Source: Ramlibacter sp.
GTDB lineage: Bacteria; Pseudomonadota; Gammaproteobacteria; Burkholderiales; Burkholderiaceae
Direction: 5' to 3'
Length of the DNA: 7,588 nucleotides
Assembly (NCBI GenBank): GCA_014376915.1
Contig: JACMQP010000606.1
Location: 1 to 7,588, forward strand
A program made the translations under genes and the position numbers. The notes beneath the pieces were generated by a model. That model did no database searches. It was not told the DNA's origin and saw only the letters and a program-made list of their open reading frames with translations. Position 1 is the stretch's first letter, and every line of letters begins with the position of its first letter. Positions 1 through 6,468 of this stretch are shown here, piece after piece.

Positions 1-675
1 ACACCCGTCGTTTTCATTCCCGCCCTGCTGTGCGACGAAGCAATGTACAGCGACGTGATCGCCGACCTTGGCGATGCCATCGAGCCGCACGTGCTGCTGT
101 CGCCGAAGCCGCGCCTGGAAGACAGCGTTGCCGATCTGCTGGCGCGCGCACCGGCGCAATTCGTGCTGGTTGGATCGTCCTACGGCGGCAACCTGGCCCT
201 GGAGATGGCGTTGGCGGCGCCGCAACGCGTCACCGCGCTGTGGCTGATGGGTTTCAATCCGTCCGCCGCCCCGCCCGGCAGGCCTGATCTCGCAGCCGGC
301 CTGGAAGCCGCGCCGGACGCGGTGATCGACATGCTCGCGGCTCTGGTGGTGCGTAAGGAGGCGACGGCCGCTGCAGCCACCTTCAAGGCAATGGCCCGAC
401 GCCTGGGCGGCGCGGTCGGGGCGGCCCAGGGACGTGCCGCTGCCGCACGCCAGGACGCCAGCTCCCGGCTGGCGCGCCTGGCGATGCCGGCACTGGTGCT
501 GTGGGGCGCGGACGATCCGCTGGCATCGGTTGCTGTCGGGCGCGCCCTCGCGGACGGCCTGCCGCATGCGCAGTTCCAGGTGCTCGAGGATTGCGGCCAT
601 CTTCCTGCGCTCGAGCAGCCGGCCCAATGCGCAGAGCGGTTTAGAAGCTTCCTGCAGAGCATCGGACAGTCCTAG
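1..675 (+). CDS. Alpha/beta hydrolase (5'-truncated by window edge)
   Basis: The reading frame is open from base 1 and ends at TAG 673-675, so the start codon lies upstream; the first internal ATG (43) is not a credible start because the preceding residues TPVVFIPALLCDE form the usual first hydrolase strand. The full catalytic triad is visible. The nucleophile elbow GSSYGG has its Ser at bases 178-180. An acidic residue in WGADDP is most likely the Asp at 514-516. The His in CGHLPALEQP is at 598-600. The hydrophobic segment between elbow and Asp fits a lid. The family hydrolyses esters, lactones or C-C bonds in the cytoplasm; the substrate cannot be told from sequence. The closing GHLPALEQP pattern is typical of small esterase or lactonase-like members. 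No signal peptide can be judged. The next gene is 105 nt downstream on the same strand, with no clear terminator between them. Confidence 0.9.
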   Translation, partial: TPVVFIPALLCDEAMYSDVIADLGDAIEPHVLLSPKPRLEDSVADLLARAPAQFVLVGSSYGGNLALEMALAAPQRVTALWLMGFNPSAAPPGRPDLAAGLEAAPDAVIDMLAALVVRKEATAAAATFKAMARRLGGAVGAAQGRAAAARQDASSRLARLAMPALVLWGADDPLASVAVGRALADGLPHAQFQVLEDCGHLPALEQPAQCAERFRSFLQSIGQS

Positions 676-688
676 CGCCTTTCGGTCA

Positions 689-736
689 ATGCCCCCGCGT
701 GGCGATGGCGGCGCTGCGCCAGAGCTGTCGGGGCAT
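689..736. other. Nested inverted repeat upstream of the alcohol dehydrogenase
   Basis: Two perfect inverted repeats nest inside the 105-nt spacer (676-780). The outer arms ATGCCCC (689-695) and GGGGCAT (730-736) give 7 bp. The inner arms TGGCG (706-710) and CGCCA (717-721) give 5 bp with a 6-nt loop. No T-run follows, so it is not a standard intrinsic terminator. It could be an mRNA structure ahead of the dehydrogenase, a protein-binding palindrome, or chance in GC-rich DNA. The rest of the spacer holds a pyrimidine-rich run just before the next start and no convincing -35/-10 pair. Confidence 0.4.
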
Positions 737-780
737 GGGTTTACCCGTAGCATCAGGCATCCTTTCCTTTTCTTCATTCC

Positions 781-1836
781 ATGACCCACACATCCGGCTA
801 TGCAGCGGCTTCGCCGACCACACCCCTGGCTCCCTTTTCGTTCGAGCGCCGCACCCCCGGCCAACAGGACGTGGCGCTGGACATTCTTTACTGCGGTGTC
901 TGCCACTCCGACCTGCATACAGCCCGCAACGAGTGGAAAAACACGGTCTATCCCTCGGTTCCCGGCCATGAAATCGTCGGTCGCGTCACCGCGGTCGGCG
1001 CGCTGGTGTCGAAGTTCAAGGTGGGCGACATCGTCGGCGTCGGCTGCATGGTGGACAGCTGCCAGCACTGCGCACCCTGCGCTCAAGGCCTTGAGCAATA
1101 TTGCGACAACGGATTCACCGGGACCTACAACGGCCCCGAGCAGGGATCGGGCGCCAACACCTATGGCGGCTACTCCGGCCACATCGTGGTGCGGGAATCG
1201 TTCGTGCTGCGGGTCTCGCATGAGGCGGGCGCTCTGGCCGCCGTGGCGCCGCTGCTGTGCGCCGGCATCACGACCTATTCGCCGCTGCGTCAGTGGCGGG
1301 TCGGCGCCGGCCACAAGGTGGGTATCGTCGGCCTTGGCGGCCTGGGCCACATGGGAGTGAAGATCGCCGCCGCGATGGGCGCCCACGTCGTCCTCTTCAC
1401 CACCTCGGCCGGCAAGCGCGAAGACGCGCTGCGGCTTGGCGCGAAGGAAGTCGTGGTGTCGAAGAATGCCGACGAAATGGCCGCGCATGCCGGCAGTTTC
1501 GACTTCATCCTCAACACCGTCGCGGCTCCGCACGACCTGGACGCTTTCCTGGTGCTGCTCAAGCTGGACGGCACGATGACCCTGGTGGGTGCGCCGGCCA
1601 CGCCGCATCCGTCGCCCGGGGTCTTCAACCTGATCATGAAGCGCCGCCGGCTTGCCGGCTCGTTGATCGGCGGCATCCGTGAAACCCAGGAAATGCTGGA
1701 CTTCTGCGCTGCCCACGGAATCGTTTCGGACGTCGAAATGATTCGCATGGACCAGATCGAGTCCGCCTACGAGCGGATGTTGAAGAGCGACGTGAAGTAC
1801 CGCTTCGTGGTGGACATGGCCTCGCTCACGAGTTGA
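781..1836 (+). CDS. yahK: Zinc-dependent NAD(P) alcohol dehydrogenase, YahK/cinnamyl-alcohol dehydrogenase type
   Basis: A complete 351-residue medium-chain dehydrogenase that interconverts aldehydes and primary alcohols in the cytoplasm; the E. coli YahK relative prefers NADPH and broad aldehydes. Catalytic zinc ligands are Cys41 (CGVCHSD), His63 with Glu64 (PGHE) and Cys160 (LLCAGITTY). The structural zinc site is Cys94, Cys97, Cys100 and Cys108. The Rossmann motif GLGGLG is at 184-189. As remembered, long blocks match YahK almost word for word, including CAGITTYSPLR, FDFILNTVAAPH, TMTLVGAPATPH and ETQEMLDFCA, and the length is nearly the same. The ATG at 781 fits the family N-terminus. No Shine-Dalgarno precedes it, only the pyrimidine-rich CTTTCCTTTTCTTCATTCC. 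It is convergent with tolA, 76 nt away. The symbol marks similarity to YahK, not a proven in vivo substrate; detoxification of aldehydes is the likeliest role. Confidence 0.95.
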   Translation: MTHTSGYAAASPTTPLAPFSFERRTPGQQDVALDILYCGVCHSDLHTARNEWKNTVYPSVPGHEIVGRVTAVGALVSKFKVGDIVGVGCMVDSCQHCAPCAQGLEQYCDNGFTGTYNGPEQGSGANTYGGYSGHIVVRESFVLRVSHEAGALAAVAPLLCAGITTYSPLRQWRVGAGHKVGIVGLGGLGHMGVKIAAAMGAHVVLFTTSAGKREDALRLGAKEVVVSKNADEMAAHAGSFDFILNTVAAPHDLDAFLVLLKLDGTMTLVGAPATPHPSPGVFNLIMKRRRLAGSLIGGIRETQEMLDFCAAHGIVSDVEMIRMDQIESAYERMLKSDVKYRFVVDMASLTS

Positions 1837-1840
1837 TCGG

Positions 1841-1861
1841 CGCGGCCTTGGTGCTGCCGCG
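1841..1861. terminator. Possible stem-loop in the convergent spacer between dehydrogenase and tolA
   Basis: Four bases after the dehydrogenase stop, CGCGGC (1841-1846) and GCCGCG (1856-1861) form a perfect 6-bp GC stem with a 9-nt loop. Shorter GC inverted repeats follow: CAGG/CCTG at 1864-1874, and GGCC/GGCC at 1874-1888. The position, between two converging genes, suits transcription ending in both directions, but no T-run is present on either strand. A Rho-dependent end is equally possible. Nothing else is seen in the 76-nt spacer. Confidence 0.25.
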
Positions 1862-1912
1862 GGCAGGGTGCCTGGCCAGGACGGGGCCGAAGCTTGCTGC
1901 AGTGTGGCGATG

Positions 1913-2800
1913 TCAGTCGAATTGCCGGACGGTAATGTTGATGGGCGTGTAAATCCGTCCATCGGTGTCGCGCGGAACAGAACCCATCGCGATGACCGCC
2001 TTGATCACCGCTTCGTCCCATGCCCTGTCGCCGCTCGACTTCACCACACGCTGGCTTGTGATCGTCCCTTCGGGGGCAACCCGCACTTCGACCTCCACCG
2101 GCGCGTTTCCGGGGACTTCCCGGGAATGGTTGATGAGCGGCTTGAGCCTCGCGGCGATCCTGCCGCCATAGCTGGACGATGGCCCGGACGAGCGCACGGC
2201 CGTGCCGGTGGCAGTCGGCGCGCCAGTGGCCCCAGCCAGTCCCTTCATCCGTTCCAGGTTGGCTTGCCGCTGGGCTTCGATCCGTTTGGCTTCTTGCGCC
2301 GTCCTGAGCGTCTTGGCGGCTTCCAGTTTCTGCTTGTCTTCGGCGGCCCTGGCCTTGGCCAGCTCCTGCTTGCGGCGCTCCTCGCTTTCGCGCTTCGCTT
2401 CCAGCTGCTTTTTCTTCTCCGCTTCGCGCTTTTGCTGTTCCAGCGCAAGTTGCTTGCGCCGGGCCTCGGCCTGCTTTTGCTTCTCGCGTTCCACTGCGAT
2501 CTCGGCCTCGCGCGGCGCTGGATCCGGCCTGGGCGGCTCGACGTTCACGACGGGCGGCGGCGCGGGCAGCGGCGGTGCAGACACGGGAAGAGGCTCAACC
2601 AGCCTGGGCGCGGCTTCCTGCGGCAGCGACGACCACAGTTCCGCTTCGGCCGACAGCCTCACCGGGTCGCGCTTCCAGCTGACGCCCCATCCCAGCGCCA
2701 GCATCAGCAGCATGTGAACGATGAGCGCGAGGCCCAGCGCCCGCAGCATGCCTGGCGGCGCAGGAGGGGCGAACTGGAGGCGATCGAGGCTGGCCGGCAT
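1913..2800 (-). CDS. tolA: TolA, periplasm-spanning protein of the Tol-Pal system
   Basis: 295 residues with classic TolA architecture. A short cytoplasmic N-terminus precedes one membrane helix at about 19-42, carrying His29 where TolA/TonB proteins hold the conserved His that contacts TolQR. A Pro-rich stretch (about 60-97) leads to a Lys/Glu/Ala/Gln-rich coiled coil (about 98-186) and a Gly/Ser/Thr linker. The C-terminal domain (about 211-295) is TonB-like: VEVRVAPEGTI, SGDRAWDEAV, and an ending in ITVRQFD. The protein couples the TolQR motor to outer-membrane partners during cell constriction. It is shorter than E. coli TolA (about 420 residues), mostly through a shorter coiled coil. The ATG at 2800 lies 11 nt after the tolR stop. 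The bases before it lack a Shine-Dalgarno and in fact read CTCCTCC, so translation may depend on coupling to tolR. An internal Met18 start is possible but also lacks a ribosome site. It is the last gene of the block; no tolB or pal follows. Confidence 0.93.
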   Translation of the reverse strand: MPASLDRLQFAPPAPPGMLRALGLALIVHMLLMLALGWGVSWKRDPVRLSAEAELWSSLPQEAAPRLVEPLPVSAPPLPAPPPVVNVEPPRPDPAPREAEIAVEREKQKQAEARRKQLALEQQKREAEKKKQLEAKRESEERRKQELAKARAAEDKQKLEAAKTLRTAQEAKRIEAQRQANLERMKGLAGATGAPTATGTAVRSSGPSSSYGGRIAARLKPLINHSREVPGNAPVEVEVRVAPEGTITSQRVVKSSGDRAWDEAVIKAVIAMGSVPRDTDGRIYTPINITVRQFD

Positions 2801-2811
2801 TGCGGGAGGAG

Positions 2812-3237
<426 letters not shown>

Positions 3238-3327
3238 ATCAGGTCTCCGACGGGCCGCCCCGAGGGGACCTGGGCCCCCATGGGGGGCAGAGCAGCGGCG
3301 CAGCCGCAAACGTGGTGGCTGGCACTT
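3238..3327 (-). repeat. Palindromic intergenic element between tolQ and tolR (REP-like)
   Basis: The whole 90-nt tolQ-tolR gap is a run of short palindromes. On the plus strand there are three. First, CCCC-GA-GGGG lies at 3258-3267. Second, GCCCCC (3274-3279) pairs with GGGGGC (3283-3288) around ATG and contains the 12-bp palindrome CCCCCATGGGGG. Third, GCGGC (3295-3299) pairs with GCCGC (3303-3307) around GCA. Other operon junctions here are 22 nt or less, so this looks inserted. From memory, comparable GC-rich modules of the form GGGGCGGCCC plus a C-run/G-run hairpin are dispersed between genes in Comamonadaceae; no second copy occurs in this window to confirm it. In the mRNA it would form consecutive hairpins and could alter stability or the tolQ:tolR protein ratio. 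Confidence 0.7.
3244..3248 (-). promoter_or_regulatory. Ribosome binding site deciding the tolR start
   Basis: On the minus strand GGAGA is followed by six bases (CCTGAT) and then the ATG at 3237. It is the clearest Shine-Dalgarno in the minus-strand block. It supports the 141-residue TolR over the 24-residue N-terminal extension. It sits at the edge of the palindromic element, so it may be the functional boundary of that insertion. Confidence 0.65.
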
Positions 3328-4026
3328 CTAGTGGCCCGACGGGGTGGTCGAATGCGCGCCGAGGTTGCGCTGCAGGATGTTGGAGAATTCCTCGATGAAA
3401 GTTTCCAGCTTGATGGCGACGCGATCGATGTCGCGCGCGAAGCGGTTGTAGGCCACCACGGCAGGGATCGCGGCGAACAGGCCGATGGCGGTTGCGACCA
3501 GCGCTTCCGCGATGCCGGGCGCCACGGTGGCCAGCGTCACCGTCTGCAGGCTGGCCAGGCCGGTGAAGGCGTGCATGATGCCCCACACCGTCCCGAACAA
3601 GCCGACGTAAGGCGAAACCGAACCGACGGATGCCAGGAATGACAGGTTGGTTTCCACCGCATCGAGTTCACGCTGGTAACTGGCGCGCATGGCGCGGCGC
3701 GCGCCGTCAAGCAGCGTGCCGGCGTCCTGGATGCGCCGTTCGCGCAGCTTCTGGTATTCACGCATGCCGCTGGCAAAGATCCGCTCCATCGGGCCGGCCA
3801 TGCGGGCGTTCTGCGCCGCGGCAGCAAACAGGTCGTTCAGGCTGGTGCCCGACCAGAACTCCTTCTCGAAGTTGTCGTTCAGCGACTTGACGCGGCGAAG
3901 GGCGAACAACTTGCGAAAGATGGCGGCCCAGCTGGAGATCGACACCGCCACCAGCAGCAGCATGACCGCCTGCACAACCCAGCTGGCGCCCAGCACGAGT
4001 TGGAGGATCGACAGGTCTTGGTTCAT
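3328..4026 (-). CDS. tolQ: TolQ, ExbB/MotA-family proton-channel subunit
   Basis: 232 residues, as expected for TolQ (about 230). There are three membrane helices, at about 16-36, 128-150 and 172-194, with a large cytoplasmic region between helices 1 and 2. The signature VGLFGTVWGIM places Thr146 in helix 2. APGIAEALVATAIGLFAAIPAVVAYN places Thr179 in helix 3. These match the channel Thr residues known from E. coli TolQ. It forms the inner-membrane motor with TolR and drives TolA. Its ATG overlaps the ybgC stop as ATGA (4023-4026), indicating translational coupling. It is followed by the unusually long 90-nt gap before tolR. Confidence 0.96.
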   Translation of the reverse strand: MNQDLSILQLVLGASWVVQAVMLLLVAVSISSWAAIFRKLFALRRVKSLNDNFEKEFWSGTSLNDLFAAAAQNARMAGPMERIFASGMREYQKLRERRIQDAGTLLDGARRAMRASYQRELDAVETNLSFLASVGSVSPYVGLFGTVWGIMHAFTGLASLQTVTLATVAPGIAEALVATAIGLFAAIPAVVAYNRFARDIDRVAIKLETFIEEFSNILQRNLGAHSTTPSGH

Positions 4027-4424
4027 TGTTTGAGGGCTTCCAGGATGATGAGCGGAATTCTTGCGGGTCGCAGACGCTCGGTGTCGACCCAGCCGATGCG
4101 GATCGTTCCCTCGCAGAGCGGCGCGCCACTGCGCTTCAATCTGGCCTGCTGCGAGATTATGAGAGATGCCCGGCCCGCTTCTTGGAGCCGTGCGGTAACC
4201 AGAAGTTCATCGTCCAGGCGCGCCGGCCGCAGGTAGCGCAGCGAGGTTTCGCTGACCACGAAGAAGCCACCGGTGGTCTGGCGCAGCACGCTTTGCTCGA
4301 GACCCAGCGAGCGCAGCCACTCGGTGCGCGCGCGTTCGAAGAACTTCAGGTAATTGGCGTAGAAGACGATGCCGCCCGCGTCGGTGTCTTCCCAGTAGAC
4401 GCGGACGGGATGTTCAAACGCCAT
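4023..4424 (-). CDS. ybgC: YbgC, Tol-Pal-associated acyl-CoA thioesterase
   Basis: 133 residues, a single hot-dog domain of the 4HBT family (E. coli YbgC is 134). The opening VRVYWEDTDAGGIVFYANY holds the family motif, and Asp15 aligns with the catalytic Asp18 of E. coli YbgC. This is followed by the characteristic FFERARTEWLR. The usual His in the YHAS/NY segment of E. coli is replaced by Tyr (FYANY), a form I recall from other betaproteobacteria. The family hydrolyses short acyl-CoA or acyl-ACP thioesters in the cytoplasm near the membrane; its link to Tol function is by genetic association and remains loosely defined. The start lies 3 nt after the aminotransferase stop and the stop overlaps tolQ, so it is firmly inside the operon. 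Confidence 0.95.
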   Translation of the reverse strand: MAFEHPVRVYWEDTDAGGIVFYANYLKFFERARTEWLRSLGLEQSVLRQTTGGFFVVSETSLRYLRPARLDDELLVTARLQEAGRASLIISQQARLKRSGAPLCEGTIRIGWVDTERLRPARIPLIILEALKQ

Positions 4425-4427
4425 GCA

Positions 4428-5612
4428 TCAGCCCGCCAGCGCCTTCAGCCGCGCTGCGGCTTGCTGCAGCTGCGCCATCGAATTGGCGGTGGAGAAGCGG
4501 ATGAAGTCGCGGGTTTGCGCGGTACCGAAATCGCGCCCGGGCGTCACGGCGACGTGGGCTTGCTGCATCAGCTCGAAGGCCAGCTCCCAGCTGCTGTCGA
4601 CGCCCAGCTTGCGGCACATGTCCGAGCAATCGGCCCAGGCGTAGAAGGCGCCATCGGGCAGCACCGGCACCTTCAGACCCATCGCATCGAGCTGGGGGAT
4701 GAACCAGTCGCGCCTGGCTTTGAATTCCCCGCGGCGGCGCTCGTATTCGGCGATGCTTTCCGGTTCGAAGCAGGCCAGTGCGGCGTGCTGTGCCACGGCG
4801 CTGGGGCAGATGAACAGGTTCTGCGCCAGACGCTCGACGACCGGCACCAGCGCGTCGGGCACCACCATCCAGCCAAGCCGCCAGCCGGTCATGTTGAAGT
4901 ACTTGGAGAAGCTGTTGATGCTGATGACCTCGTCATCGATCGCCAGGCCGGTGTGGCCGTACGTGTCGTCGTAGCTCAGGCCCAGGTAGATTTCGTCCAG
5001 CAGGGTGACGCCGCCTTTGCTGCGCACGAAGTTGTGGATGCGGCGCAGTTCATCAGGGTAGATCGAAGTGCCCGTCGGGTTGGACGGCGACGCCAGCAAG
5101 ACGCCCCTCGTGCGGATGCCCCAGGCCTCCTGCACTTTCGCGGCGCTGAGCTGAAAGCGTTCCTGCGCGGTTGTGGGCAGCAGCACCGCACGGCCATCGG
5201 CGGCGCTGACGAAGTGGCGGTTGCATGGATAGCTCGGGTCCGGCATCAGGATCTCGTCGCCCGCGTCGATCAGGGCCAGGCAGGCGAGTTGCAGCGCGGC
5301 CGATGCGCCGGCCGTGACGACGATGCGCCGGGCCGGAACCTGCACCCTGAAGCGATCCGCGTACCAGCCGCTGATGCGCTCGCGCAGGCTCTCCAGTCCG
5401 GTGGCCTGCGTGTACTGGGTCGCGCCGTCACGGATGGCTTTCGCTGCCGCCTCCTGTACCAGTGGCGGCGCGGTGAAGTCCGGCTCGCCGATGTTCAGGA
5501 AGATCATCGGGCGCTGGCCATGCGCGAACTCGCGCGCCAGCTGCGAGGCGGCCTTGGCCACCTCCATCACGTAGAACGGTTCGATGCGCTGGGCACGGCT
5601 GGAGATTTTCAT
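4428..5612 (-). CDS. PLP-dependent class I/II aminotransferase
   Basis: 394 residues, normal for fold-type I aspartate-aminotransferase relatives. Visible landmarks are the substrate-loop GEPDF (42-46), Asn178 in SPSNPTG, Asp206 and Tyr209 in LLDEIYLG, the PLP lysine Lys237 in SFSKYFNMTGWRLG, and Arg372 in IRFSTANS, which binds the substrate carboxylate. It transfers amino groups between an amino acid and a 2-oxo acid in the cytoplasm; the exact substrate cannot be read from sequence, with alanine, aspartate or aromatic types all possible. The ATG at 5612 (MKISSRAQRI) is preferred over one at 5696, whose extra 28 residues are Arg/Ser/Pro-rich and overlap the upstream gene. No Shine-Dalgarno precedes 5612. 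It is 22 nt after the TIM-barrel gene and 3 nt before ybgC, so it probably leads or joins the tol transcript; no functional link to Tol is known to me. Confidence 0.93.
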   Translation of the reverse strand: MKISSRAQRIEPFYVMEVAKAASQLAREFAHGQRPMIFLNIGEPDFTAPPLVQEAAAKAIRDGATQYTQATGLESLRERISGWYADRFRVQVPARRIVVTAGASAALQLACLALIDAGDEILMPDPSYPCNRHFVSAADGRAVLLPTTAQERFQLSAAKVQEAWGIRTRGVLLASPSNPTGTSIYPDELRRIHNFVRSKGGVTLLDEIYLGLSYDDTYGHTGLAIDDEVISINSFSKYFNMTGWRLGWMVVPDALVPVVERLAQNLFICPSAVAQHAALACFEPESIAEYERRRGEFKARRDWFIPQLDAMGLKVPVLPDGAFYAWADCSDMCRKLGVDSSWELAFELMQQAHVAVTPGRDFGTAQTRDFIRFSTANSMAQLQQAAARLKALAG

Positions 5613-5621
5613 GGGGTTGAA

Positions 5622-5627
5622 ATTAGA
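5622..5627 (-). promoter_or_regulatory. Possible -10 element before the aminotransferase
   Basis: On the minus strand TCTAAT differs from TATAAT at one base and lies in the only AT-richer patch of this junction, nine bases before the ATG at 5612. Transcription would then begin at or next to the start codon, giving a leaderless or very short leader mRNA, in line with the missing Shine-Dalgarno. No matching -35 is seen at 16-18 bases upstream, so this is weak. Confidence 0.25.
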
Positions 5628-5634
5628 GCATGGG

Positions 5635-6468
5635 TCAGGCCGGCGCCGCCTCGAAGGCCTCGAACGACTGGATCGTGACGCCGGAGAATCCACCATGGCG
5701 CCGCAGCCTTGTGTCCAGCTGCAGCCACTCCCGCAACGCCTGGCTGCGGCCGAAACGGTGCCAGCTTTCGCCTCGCGCGAGCTGGGCTTCGATACTCTGG
5801 GCCAGGCCGATCCGCAGCGGCGCGCCGCTGGCGTCGCGGGCGCGCAGGATCCGTTCGGTCCGCTCCAATGCCAGCTGCGGGAAGCTCACGTACGCCATTG
5901 CGATGGCGCCAGCCGCGCCGCTGGCGGACAACTGGCGCAGGAAGCCCGACTCCACCAGGTCGTCGGCATGGGTGGTCAGCGTGAGCGGCCAGTCGATGGC
6001 GGCACACGCCTGGCGCACCGTTTCCAGCAGGCCCTGCCGCCATGCGTCGACGCCGATCCCGCGCAGCTGGCCGCGCTCGATGTCGAGGTTGAGGCCGGCG
6101 AAGGGCAGGTGTCGCAGCTGCCCGAGCAGGTGCATCAAGTGCGCTCGCGCCGCCGGGCGCACCCATTCGGGATCGCCCAGCAGCAGGTCGACTGCGACGC
6201 CGCGCCCGCTGGCCAGCCCGATCAGCCTGAAGATCGGCGCGTCGCCCCCCAGGGCTGCTGCCTGTGCCAGTTGCGCGGCGTCGAGCGCCAGCAGAATGCG
6301 GCCGCTCGGCGTCGGCAGGCGTTCGAGCAGCGCCTGCGGATCGGCCAGCCAGGGCTCGGCCTGCCAGGCAAACCAGCCCAGACCACTGGGCGGCGTCGCA
6401 GCCGGCAGAGCGCCGGACAGGACCATGCCCGCAGCAGCGAGCAAGGCGTCGCGCCGCCGTCCCTTCAT
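5635..6468 (-). CDS. Secreted TIM-barrel protein, glycoside-hydrolase-like, unknown function
   Basis: 277 residues. The N-terminus is an export signal: GRRRDALL followed by a hydrophobic Ala/Leu run, with likely cleavage near LPAA-TP. The RRDAL pattern allows Tat export, but Sec is equally possible, and no lipobox Cys is present. The mature part alternates short beta strands and helices as in a (beta/alpha)8 barrel: GRILLALD, GVAVDLLLGD, FAGLNLDIE (123-131), LTLTTHADD, AIAMAYVSF, LRIGLAQS and FSGVTIQSF. GLNLDIE resembles the end of the GH18 signature DGxDxDxE, keeping Asp129 and Glu131 as a D-x-E pair while the first two Asp are replaced. A periplasmic or extracellular glycan hydrolase is therefore plausible but unproven. 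Its ATG overlaps the deacetylase stop (ATGA at 6465-6468), so the two are translated together. I do not recognise a named family. Confidence 0.8.
   Translation of the reverse strand: MKGRRRDALLAAAGMVLSGALPAATPPSGLGWFAWQAEPWLADPQALLERLPTPSGRILLALDAAQLAQAAALGGDAPIFRLIGLASGRGVAVDLLLGDPEWVRPAARAHLMHLLGQLRHLPFAGLNLDIERGQLRGIGVDAWRQGLLETVRQACAAIDWPLTLTTHADDLVESGFLRQLSASGAAGAIAMAYVSFPQLALERTERILRARDASGAPLRIGLAQSIEAQLARGESWHRFGRSQALREWLQLDTRLRRHGGFSGVTIQSFEAFEAAPA

Noticed and set aside
43..675. Hydrolase starting at the internal ATG at 43
   Set aside because: The residues before it continue the hydrolase fold in frame, so the gene is cut by the window edge rather than starting there.
737..746. GGGTTTACCC palindrome as an operator or part of a promoter
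   Set aside because: The arms are only 3-4 bp, there is no paired promoter hexamer, and there is no second copy.
2260..2520. Repetitive Lys/Glu/Ala-rich stretch as a possible tandem repeat
   Set aside because: It is the TolA coiled coil; the DNA is compositionally biased but shows no exact repeating unit.
3238..3309. 24-residue N-terminal extension of TolR from an ATG at 3309
   Set aside because: It is encoded by the palindromic repeat; TolR family length and the GGAGA site both place the start at 3237.
4026..5678. 550-codon plus-strand open frame across ybgC and the aminotransferase
   Set aside because: It is the mirror of two genes with intact catalytic motifs, and its translation matches no protein family I recognise.
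5613..5696. 28-residue N-terminal extension of the aminotransferase from an ATG at 5696
   Set aside because: It overlaps the 3' end of the TIM-barrel gene and is Arg/Ser/Pro-rich, while the family N-terminus begins at MKISSRAQRI.
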